From Gammaproteobacteria bacterium (GTDB lineage: Bacteria > Pseudomonadota > Gammaproteobacteria > Chromatiales > Chromatiaceae): DNA of 64,000 nucleotides. A program made the position numbers and the translations under genes. How positions within the stretch are numbered: position 1 is the first letter of the stretch; the number at the start of each line of letters is the position of its first letter. Shown here in pieces: positions 57,278 through 64,000 of this stretch. The stretch spans positions 99,810 through 163,809 of the forward strand of contig JAGRGY010000001.1 in assembly GCA_020445255.1 (NCBI GenBank). Direction: 5' to 3'. Under the pieces are notes generated by a model. It was not told where the DNA came from, ran no database searches, and saw only the letters and a list, made by a program, of their open reading frames with translations.

Positions 57278-60046
57278 TCAGAACGGGCCGAACACGTACT
57301 TCGGCTTGAACCACTTGACCATTAGCGGCAGCAGCATCAGCGCCGTGAACACGTCGACGATCAGTGCCCATCCGATGTAGACGCCGAGGCCCCACGTGTT
57401 GGCCAGCGACGTGCCGACCAGCGGGATGAAGCTGCCCAGCAGCACCACAATCGAAACGATGACCGCAGAGCCGGTCGTGTTCTGCGTGTTGCGCAGCGAC
57501 TGCAGCCAGTCTCCGCCGGTGGCCTGCATCTCTTCACGCAACCGCGACACCAAATAGATCCCGTAGTCGACGCCGAGACCCATCGAGATCGACAGCGTTA
57601 CCAGCAGGTGGAACGCCAGGTTGCCCGACCAGTTCTTGACTGATGTGAAATAGCCGCCCAGACCGTACTGTGCCAGCAGTGTGATAAACAAGGTGACCAG
57701 CAGCAGCGCGGAGATCTTCACAGAGCGGAACATCAGCGCGGCAATGACGAATATCGCCAGGGCCGTCTGCAACGGGCTTAACAGCCAGTTTGCCATCGCC
57801 ACTTCACGTGTCGCTTCGGTTGCGCCGAGGAATCCGCCGATACCAGGACGGACGTAGGTGGGGCCGTCCATAGACAGCTCGTTGGTGTCACCCGAAGTGT
57901 CCTCGTTGCGCAGCCCGAAGTTGACCTTGGAGAAGCCCGGGTCGTTCTTGTGGTCCTCGATATATTGCTGGATATCCAACGTGACCTGATGCGTCTCGAC
58001 CGGGTCCATCGTGTTGATGAAGCCGAGGATGACGCCCTCGTTCCAGGTCTCGGTGTTGATGAACGAGTCCATGTCCCCGGCTGACGTCATGGCCTCGAGC
58101 AGGCCGTTGTACATCTGCACGATCGCGTTCGGGCTGCGGTCGTCGTCCGGATCGATGCCACGCAGGTAGGTGAGATCAGGCACCGCGAGGTCGGACAGTT
58201 TCGTCTTCTCGCCGACCTCGGCGGACAGCAGCATGTTCACCAACCGGATGTACTGGGAGTAAGACCCGGTGTAGCCGATGAACGGATGGTTGCGCATCCA
58301 TGTTTCCATCTTCTCGATGTCGGTATGCAGCGTGATGTCGTTGAATATGCCCTGTGGCCCACACGCCTCACCGTCCCAACAGCCCAGTTCGGCGCGGTAC
58401 TTCTGGCACATCTGGGCTTTCTGGGCCTTGTCCTCGATGTCATAAATCGATTCCGGGAAGAGGGTGTCGATACACGGCGCAATATTCGCCTCCTTGCCGC
58501 GGATCGGGATCGACACCGAGATGACGCCCGGCATGATCTGGTTCAGCTGTTCCAGTGCAATCCAGGTCTCCGATGAGCCCTTGAACGCCGCGCGCGCATA
58601 GTTGATGCCCTTCTCCACGCCGGGCGTGTAGTCACCCTCTTCGGCCATCTTCTTGGCGTCTTCGGGGATGCCCTCCCAGTTGAACAGGTTCGTGTAGTAG
58701 GCTGAACCCAGCACCACCAGGACGGTGACCGCGATCGGCAGGATCTTTCCGGGTCCCTCGACGATACGCGTAAGCCATCCGCCGACGGCGACCTCCCAGC
58801 CGTGACCTTCCTGGGACTGGCAGCACTCCTGCGACGGCGGGAACACGGTCAGCAACAGCGGGATCAGCGTGGTCGTCGTCGCCAGTAGCGTAAACATGCC
58901 GAACACGCCGAAGTACGCGTAGTCCTTGTAGAAAGAGATGTCGACAGTGGCCAATGTCGCAAAGCCGACCATGTCGGTTACGATCGACAGCGTGGCCGGA
59001 ATGATCGTGGTCCGAATTGCCTCATGCGCCGCCTGCCGCGCGTCGCCTGTACGGCCGTTCTCCAGCATGAAGCGGCGCGTCACCTGTACCGAGTGGCCGA
59101 TACCGACTGCCAGTAACAGCATCGGCGTCAGCACCATCATCGTGGTCAGCTTGAACGCCGTGAAACCCATGATGCCGAGCGTCATCGCAATGGTCATGCC
59201 GACACCGATCAGCGGCATGGTGGCGCCGCGCCAGTTGCGGAACTCGAGCCACAACACGACGATGACGATCGCGATCGAGATCGTGAACAGCCACCAGTGA
59301 TCGACAAGGTCGGCCAGCATCCACGCCAGGAAGTACGGTTCGCCGGCGACCAGCAATTCATAGCGGGGGTCGTTGCCGTATTCGTCCATCAGCGCACGGA
59401 CCTGTCGCACCCACGGCAGGTAGATCGCCTTCACATCATCGGTGTAGTCGCCGATGATGTAGATGGCCTTGGCGATGCAGGTGTCCTTGTCGTAATCCTC
59501 GTAGGCACAGCGGTTGCCGTCCTTGTCCCACATCGACACCAGCATCGGCGCCATGACCGGGTTGGTCTTCACGCCCTCACGCAGGAATGCCAGCTGCTCC
59601 TTGGCCTTCTCGGGGTCGTCGCTGATGCCCTCGGTCGGGATCAGGCGCTTGAACACCAGGCCGTTCTCGTCGGTGCCCATGTACTTGATCTTCTGCGACG
59701 CGATGTCGATGAAGTTTTCCGGGCGCGATTCGGGCAGGGCCACGAGCTTGTTGTGGATCTCCTGGACCGTGTTGATGAGCCAGGGCTGCCAGACGTCGCC
59801 CTCCTTGACCTTCAGGGCCAACACCATGATGTTGCCCATACCGAAGTTTTTCTCGGCATACGAGTTTGTTGCGACGTAGCGGTTGCTCGGCGGCAACAAG
59901 GTATCCGGGTCGTTGCGTATGTCGAGATTGGGTATGTAGATCGCGCCGGCAATCGTGATGAGCAACAACACGATGATGATGGGCCAGCGTGCTGCGAGCG
60001 CGAAATTGGCATACGCATTGGCCCAGACGTTTTCTTGTGGTTTCAT
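57278..60046 (-). CDS. HAE3-type RND/MMPL transporter
   Basis: A 922-residue RND-superfamily protein with 12 predicted helices in two halves. Helix 1 is near residues 21-40 (WPIIIVLLLITIAGAIYI). The sterol-sensing-like helix blocks lie near 250-390 and 755-910, with LLAVGIGHSVQVTRRFM and SMGLGVDYGIYLVSRLREEM as the conserved helix-4 motifs. The two periplasmic loops are large and contain several Cys pairs. HAE3 members are often paired with LolA-like periplasmic proteins and may move lipids or hydrophobic compounds; one such partner is encoded just upstream. The substrate is unknown. Confidence 0.9.
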   Translation of the reverse strand: MKPQENVWANAYANFALAARWPIIIVLLLITIAGAIYIPNLDIRNDPDTLLPPSNRYVATNSYAEKNFGMGNIMVLALKVKEGDVWQPWLINTVQEIHNKLVALPESRPENFIDIASQKIKYMGTDENGLVFKRLIPTEGISDDPEKAKEQLAFLREGVKTNPVMAPMLVSMWDKDGNRCAYEDYDKDTCIAKAIYIIGDYTDDVKAIYLPWVRQVRALMDEYGNDPRYELLVAGEPYFLAWMLADLVDHWWLFTISIAIVIVVLWLEFRNWRGATMPLIGVGMTIAMTLGIMGFTAFKLTTMMVLTPMLLLAVGIGHSVQVTRRFMLENGRTGDARQAAHEAIRTTIIPATLSIVTDMVGFATLATVDISFYKDYAYFGVFGMFTLLATTTTLIPLLLTVFPPSQECCQSQEGHGWEVAVGGWLTRIVEGPGKILPIAVTVLVVLGSAYYTNLFNWEGIPEDAKKMAEEGDYTPGVEKGINYARAAFKGSSETWIALEQLNQIMPGVISVSIPIRGKEANIAPCIDTLFPESIYDIEDKAQKAQMCQKYRAELGCWDGEACGPQGIFNDITLHTDIEKMETWMRNHPFIGYTGSYSQYIRLVNMLLSAEVGEKTKLSDLAVPDLTYLRGIDPDDDRSPNAIVQMYNGLLEAMTSAGDMDSFINTETWNEGVILGFINTMDPVETHQVTLDIQQYIEDHKNDPGFSKVNFGLRNEDTSGDTNELSMDGPTYVRPGIGGFLGATEATREVAMANWLLSPLQTALAIFVIAALMFRSVKISALLLVTLFITLLAQYGLGGYFTSVKNWSGNLAFHLLVTLSISMGLGVDYGIYLVSRLREEMQATGGDWLQSLRNTQNTTGSAVIVSIVVLLGSFIPLVGTSLANTWGLGVYIGWALIVDVFTALMLLPLMVKWFKPKYVFGPF

Positions 60047-60079
60047 TGTCCTCTGCCCCGTTTCCAGAATGTTGGTGGC

Positions 60080-60115
60080 AAAAAAAGCGGCGTCGGTCGA
60101 ACCGGGTGCCGCTTT
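60080..60115 (-). terminator. Terminator-like hairpin 34 bases before the RND transporter start
   Basis: On the minus strand AGCGGC pairs with GCCGCT, with an inner stem CGGT-TCG-ACCG, followed by a run of seven T. It lies in the leader between the LolA-like gene and the transporter gene. It may reduce read-through into the transporter gene or act as an attenuator. Confidence 0.6.
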
Positions 60116-60431
60116 GTCCCCAAGGTGGTTATGACGCTGTCATGGCCGAACTGGATCCGGCCGTGCCGACGGCACCCGCGGTGCAGCTATAACAACCAGG
60201 TGCCGGCTGCTGGTACGCGACCCGATGGGTGGCGCACCCTGGTGCGAACTCGACGCTCGCACGAAGGTTGTATCATTTGGGTGACGAACAGATCTCGCGA
60301 CACGGCACATCCGGCCACCCGTCAGGGCGGCCGAGTCATGCACGCCATGGCTGCGAATCATCACCGGATCCTCGCTGCGCACGTCTGCCGGGCGTGTGGC
60401 CCGGCAGACGTTCAGTCAGCCTGAATGATGA
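60116..60431. other. Intergenic region between LolA-like gene and RND transporter gene
   Basis: About 316 bp without a supported gene. Short frames are present but have no ribosome site or family resemblance. Together with the hairpin at 60080-60115 it forms a leader of up to 385 nt ahead of the transporter. Confidence 0.4.
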
Positions 60432-61394
60432 TCAGCGCTTGATCTTGCGCAGGGTCTTCTCCGACCACCAGTCGCTGTCGTAGGTGCCGTTGACGACATT
60501 CACGTCCCTGGGGATGTAGGCAATGGTCTGGTTGCCGGTGGCCAGCGTCTTGCCGTACCAGTAGCCCCAGCCGACCGCGCGCGGGTCGGAACTCTCGCCC
60601 AGCGAGACCCAGTCACGGTCGATGATCTTGATCTTCTCGCCGTTCTTGAAGTACTCGGTGTGGTAGTCGGCGAAGGACTTGGCGTCGATGTAGGACACGC
60701 GATAGTCGTACCACCAGTTCTCGAACTTGGTCGTCGACTTGACCTTGTAGACCTCTTTGCCTTTCGGAGTGCACGAGCCGGACGTCGGGATATCCTTCGT
60801 GTAGCGGTTCTGCTCGTCGTCCTTCAGCGCCATGAAGCCGAGACACTCGTTGAAGGTCTCCTTGCCGAGCAGTTCGTGCGTCTCGTTCGTCGGTTTGCGC
60901 AGTGTCACGTCGCCGAACGTGAAGTCGGAGCCGCCCCACGAGTCATCGTGCGCGGGCTGTGCAAAACGGCGGATCTTGCGCAATGCGGGCAGCCAGATCA
61001 TGTAAGACTGGCTCTTGGCATCGTCACTGAAGTCGGTGATCAGCATGCCGGTGCCCTTGAGCTTGCCGGACAGGAAGATGGCCAGGTCTTCGGCGTTGAT
61101 CGCGTCGCCGGCCGGGTAGTCGTTGTTGAGATAGCGGTCCAGCGTGATCGTCGTGGGGTCTTTGCCCTCGGGCTTGATCAACAGTACGGTCGTGCTCTTG
61201 TCTTTCGTAACGATCGCGTAGTTCTTGAACGCGTAGAAATGATTGACGAAGTAGTTTTGATCGACGACTTGGTCGGCGGTCAGGTTGCCACCGGACGGAT
61301 ACGGAAGGTCCTTGGGTACGCCGGCGGTTGCGGTAAACGAAACGGTGGCTGCCAGGGCGAAGGCTGCAACGCTGGCCTTGATCGATTGGTGCAT
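60432..61394 (-). CDS. LolA-like periplasmic lipoprotein-sorting family protein
   Basis: A 320-residue exported protein (signal peptide MHQSIKASVAAFALAATVSFTATA) of the outer-membrane lipoprotein-sorting (LolA-like) family. The body is beta-rich, with DFSDDAKSQSYMIWLPALRKIRRF near 125 and DDSWGGSDFTFGDV near 150, characteristic of these RND partners. It should form a hydrophobic-lined half-barrel that carries a lipid or hydrophobic molecule between membranes for the neighbouring HAE3 transporter. Two Cys near residues 185 and 208 could form a disulfide. Confidence 0.85.
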   Translation of the reverse strand: MHQSIKASVAAFALAATVSFTATAGVPKDLPYPSGGNLTADQVVDQNYFVNHFYAFKNYAIVTKDKSTTVLLIKPEGKDPTTITLDRYLNNDYPAGDAINAEDLAIFLSGKLKGTGMLITDFSDDAKSQSYMIWLPALRKIRRFAQPAHDDSWGGSDFTFGDVTLRKPTNETHELLGKETFNECLGFMALKDDEQNRYTKDIPTSGSCTPKGKEVYKVKSTTKFENWWYDYRVSYIDAKSFADYHTEYFKNGEKIKIIDRDWVSLGESSDPRAVGWGYWYGKTLATGNQTIAYIPRDVNVVNGTYDSDWWSEKTLRKIKR

Positions 61395-61669
61395 AGTGGC
61401 TCCTCTCTGCGCACGGGTCGGTGCTGTAACACTGGGTCAGGTGCCCAACTTCAGGCACGAGTGCATTATTAAGTTCTTAAATTGCTGTTGCTGGCCGCGG
61501 GATGTCTGGCCGAAGGTGCGGCCTTGATCCAGGTTATCTATGTTGTTGGGACGACGGCTTGGCCAGGAAATAGTACATGCGGTGCCGATAATCCGCCAAT
61601 CGAATCGAAGGGTGATTATTGAGGCGGTAGCCGAACGTCCACCCCGCGACAACGTGGGTGGACCGGTAA

Positions 61670-63007
61670 TCAGGCGGGTAGCAGTGGGCGGCGACCGATG
61701 CTGTAGTGGGCGAGGCCGGCGCTCTGAACCGCGTTGGGGTCGTACAGGTTGCGGCCATCGAATATCGCGGGGTGGGTGAGTCGATCGCGGATCTCGTCGA
61801 AATCCGGGCTTCGGAATTCGATCCATTCGGTGACGACTGCGAGCACGTCGGCGCCGTCCAGGGCCTCGTCGGCATTCGAACACAGGTGCAGATCGTCGCG
61901 TTCGCCGTAGATGCGTCGTGCCTCGTCGCTCGCGATGGGGTCGAAGGCCCGGACCTTCGCGCCGGCGTCCCAGAGTGCCTCCATCAGGGCGCGGCTCGAC
62001 GCCGCCCGCATGTCGTCAGTGTTGGGTTTGAACGCGAGCCCCCACAGCGCGACGGTGCGCCCGGCCAGGTCGCCGCCGAAATAGTCGTGGATCTTGTCGA
62101 ACAGCAACTGCTTCTGGCGGTTGTTGACGGCCTCGACGGCGGTAAGCAGTTGCGGGGTATACCCCACGCCAATTGCGGTCTTTTCCAGCGCCTGGACGTC
62201 CTTCGGAAAGCACGACCCGCCGTATCCGCAGCCGGGGTAGATGAACTGGAACCCGATACGTGGGTCCGATCCGATGCCGATCCTGACCTTTTCTATGTCC
62301 GCCCCGAGAATCTCGGCCAGGTTCGACAGCTCGTTCATGAAACTGATCTTGGTGGCCAGCATCGCGTTGGCGGCGTACTTGGTCAGCTCGGCTGAGCGGA
62401 TATCCATGAACAGCAGGCGTTCATGGTTGCGGTTGAACGGCGCATACAGTTGGCGCATCACCTCGATCGAACGTGGATTCTCGGTTCCGATGACGATCCT
62501 GTCGGGCTTCATGAAGTCGCCGATCGCGGCGCCCTCCTTCAGAAACTCGGGGTTCGACACGACATCGAATTCGAAATCGACGCCACGCCGGGTCAGCGTT
62601 TCGCGGATTCGCGCGGCGACCTTGTCGCCGGTTCCCACCGGCACCGTGGATTTGTCGACGACGACCTTGAAACCGTCCATGTGCTCGGCAATCGACTGCG
62701 CAACGGCGAGGACGTATTGCAGGTCTGCCGATCCGTCCTCGTCCGGCGGGGTTCCGACGGCGATGAACTGGACCTGGCCAAAGTCGACACCGGTCTTGGG
62801 GTCGGTCGTGAACAGCAGCCGGCCTGCGCCTCTGTTGCGCTGCACCATCTCGGTGAGGCCGGGCTCGTAGATCGGCACCCCGCCGTTGTTCAGCAGATCA
62901 ATCTTTGCCGGATCGACATCGACGCACATGACCTTGTTGCCGACCTCGGCCAGGCATGCGCCGGTCACGAGGCCGACGTATCCGCTACCGAAAACCGTTA
63001 TTTTCAT
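61670..63007 (-). CDS. ugd: UDP-glucose 6-dehydrogenase
   Basis: A 445-residue enzyme that oxidises UDP-glucose to UDP-glucuronate for exopolysaccharide or lipopolysaccharide. It starts with the NAD-binding [23 protein letters not shown] in short form [12 protein letters not shown], has [11 protein letters not shown] near 125, [14 protein letters not shown] near 155, and the catalytic Cys in [14 protein letters not shown] near 260. The ATG at 63007 is the family start; the frame extends upstream without resemblance. No polysaccharide cluster adjoins it in the window. Confidence 0.94.
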   Translation of the reverse strand: MKITVFGSGYVGLVTGACLAEVGNKVMCVDVDPAKIDLLNNGGVPIYEPGLTEMVQRNRGAGRLLFTTDPKTGVDFGQVQFIAVGTPPDEDGSADLQYVLAVAQSIAEHMDGFKVVVDKSTVPVGTGDKVAARIRETLTRRGVDFEFDVVSNPEFLKEGAAIGDFMKPDRIVIGTENPRSIEVMRQLYAPFNRNHERLLFMDIRSAELTKYAANAMLATKISFMNELSNLAEILGADIEKVRIGIGSDPRIGFQFIYPGCGYGGSCFPKDVQALEKTAIGVGYTPQLLTAVEAVNNRQKQLLFDKIHDYFGGDLAGRTVALWGLAFKPNTDDMRAASSRALMEALWDAGAKVRAFDPIASDEARRIYGERDDLHLCSNADEALDGADVLAVVTEWIEFRSPDFDEIRDRLTHPAIFDGRNLYDPNAVQSAGLAHYSIGRRPLLPA

Positions 63008-63168
63008 GTTTCTTGGGGATTTCCTGCTCTTTACGGTGATGCTTTGGTCGGAGACCGTTAGCGGCATGCCGCGTAAATCCCTGACCCCGCCATCCGAGCG
63101 CGGAATGCTACCACACGGGTCTTCGTGTCCGACGACCGTCGGCCCGACTTCGCGGTCAGTTCGCTGAG

Positions 63169-63197
63169 TTGACAGCAAACTGCCGTTCCCACAGAAT
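63169..63197 (+). promoter_or_regulatory. Promoter of the tRNA-Tyr-Gly-Thr-tuf operon
   Basis: TTGACA (63169-63174), a 17-bp spacer and CAGAAT (63192-63197). A GC-rich stretch (ACCGCC) follows the -10 box, as in promoters of stable RNA genes under stringent control. The tRNA-Tyr 5' end is 15 bp downstream. Confidence 0.65.
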
Positions 63198-63211
63198 ACC
63201 GCCTCTTTTTT

Positions 63212-63296
63212 GGAGGGGTTCCCGAGCGGTCAAAGGGATCAGACTGTAAATCTGACGGCTCAGCCTTCGGAGGTTCGAATCCTCCCCCCTCCACCA
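63212..63296 (+). tRNA. tRNA-Tyr (anticodon GTA)
   Basis: An 85-nt class II tRNA with a long variable arm. The acceptor GGAGGGG pairs with CCCCTCC, discriminator A, encoded CCA at 63294-63296; T arm GGAGG-TTCGAAT-CCTCC; anticodon GTA in ACTGTAAAT. It heads the operon tRNA-Tyr, tRNA-Gly, tRNA-Thr, tuf, the same order as E. coli tyrU-glyT-thrT-tufB. Confidence 0.96.
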
Positions 63297-63432
63297 AGTG
63301 GATACAAGGCCTCCTGCGGACGCGTTCGGGGGAGGATGCGAACCGGACAGAGGTTCGACGAAGGCGCGCAGCGCCGGAGAACGCCGTGCGTGCGCGGCGG
63401 CCCGAAGGGCGTAACGCCGGAGGCGTGGAGTA
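63279..63432 (+). repeat. tRNA-Tyr-coupled tandem repeat, unit 1 (154 bp)
   Basis: The unit starts with the last 18 nt of tRNA-Tyr inside the gene. After a Tyr-specific spacer comes GGGGGAGGAT at 63328-63337, the exact complement of ATCCTCCCCC in the tRNA 3' end. The core that follows, from GCGAACCGG through GGCGGCCCGAAGGGCG, matches the core behind tRNA-Gln closely, with the hairpins CGAACC/GGTTCG, GGCGC-GCA-GCGCC and GCCC-GAA-GGGC. The spacer has no similarity to the Gln spacer. It lies between tRNA-Tyr and tRNA-Gly and must be transcribed with them. Confidence 0.92.
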
Positions 63433-63580
63433 ATCCTCCCCCCTCCACCAAGTGGATACAAGGCCTCCTGCGGACGCGTTCGGGGGAGGATGCGAACCGG
63501 ACAGGGGTTCGACGGAGGCGCGCGGCGCCGGAGAACGCCGGGGCGTGCGCGGCGGTCCGGGGGCCAGCGGCGCCGAGGGC
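63433..63580 (+). repeat. tRNA-Tyr-coupled tandem repeat, unit 2 (degenerate end)
   Basis: The first 107 nt differ from unit 1 by three substitutions and include the tRNA-Tyr 3' end copy and the complementary arm. The last 40 nt diverge and no third tRNA-end copy follows, so the array ends in decay about 40 bp before tRNA-Gly. The exact end is uncertain. Confidence 0.85.
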
Positions 63581-63616
63581 GGTGGTACCGGTGGGTACAC
63601 CTCCATTAGTAATGAT

Positions 63617-63690
<74 letters not shown>

Positions 63691-63700
63691 AGGCATACGG

Positions 63701-63762
63701 GGCCGAGAGCCAGAGGCCGAGGGCCGAGGGAAAACAGCCTCGAACCTCGAACCTCGACCTCG
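63701..63762 (+). repeat. Short tandem and complementary repeats between tRNA-Gly and tRNA-Thr
   Basis: A purine-rich half with repeated GGCCGAG motifs (63701-63730) is followed by CCTCGAA twice, CCTCGA and CCTCG (63738-63762). The halves can pair in part (CGAGG with CCTCG), giving a hairpin in the spacer of the tRNA precursor. This is unrelated to the 154/158-bp units. Confidence 0.5.
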
Positions 63763-63777
63763 CCCGGAGAGGTTTTG

Positions 63778-64000
<223 letters not shown>

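Overview
The window is about 64 kb of GC-rich chromosome from a gammaproteobacterium, most likely a sulfur-oxidising member of the Chromatiales or a nearby lineage. This rests on several conserved gammaproteobacterial gene orders (hemA-prfA-prmC, ispE-tRNA-Gln-prs-rplY-pth, tRNA-Tyr-Gly-Thr-tuf, mreBCD-mrdA-rodA-mltB-rlpA-dacA) and on a Gly/Tyr/Asn-rich exported protein that looks like the envelope protein of intracellular sulfur globules. A complete N-acetylglutaminylglutamine amide (NAGGN) cluster suggests exposure to salt or osmotic stress. No prophage, insertion sequence or CRISPR array was seen; the region is mostly core chromosome.

Layout. 1-9.3 kb: end of an RND pump gene, a structured intergenic stretch ending in a minus-strand terminator, a TraB-like membrane protein, two overlapping unknown genes, a hydrolase-TlpA fusion, selO, an unknown gene and a SIMPL-domain protein. 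9.5-14.1 kb: a diffusible-signal-factor (DSF) quorum-sensing module, rpfG-rpfC converging on rpfF. 14.3-20.2 kb: sulfur globule protein with a near-consensus promoter, mqo, a GST, photolyase, glutathione peroxidase. 20.4-25.7 kb: NAGGN trio (asnO, ngg, M42 peptidase) with a divergent MarR regulator and an inverted-repeat operator candidate. 25.7-29.2 kb: lipB, a universal stress protein and a Na/Pi cotransporter. 29.3-39.4 kb: a ten-gene minus-strand cell-elongation and peptidoglycan series from mreB to ybeD.

39.6-51.6 kb: gatCAB for tRNA-dependent amidation, a FemAB-like protein, a diguanylate cyclase, and the minus-strand series hemA-prfA-prmC-unknown-moeB-yqiA plus a methyltransferase. 51.6-57.2 kb: TPR lipoprotein, ispE, tRNA-Gln, prs, rplY, pth. 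57.2-63.0 kb: HAE3-type RND transporter with its LolA-like partner, and ugd. 63.2-64.0 kb: tRNA-Tyr, tRNA-Gly, tRNA-Thr and the start of tuf.

The most unusual feature is a pair of tandem-repeat arrays directly behind tRNA-Gln and tRNA-Tyr. Each unit (158 bp and 154 bp) starts with a copy of the last 18 nt of the tRNA it follows, has a spacer specific to its locus, then a 10-nt arm complementary to that same tRNA end, then a hairpin-rich core shared between the two loci. The matched tRNA end and complementary arm change together from locus to locus. The closest thing known to me is the 178-bp repeat behind E. coli tyrT, but I do not recognise this family.
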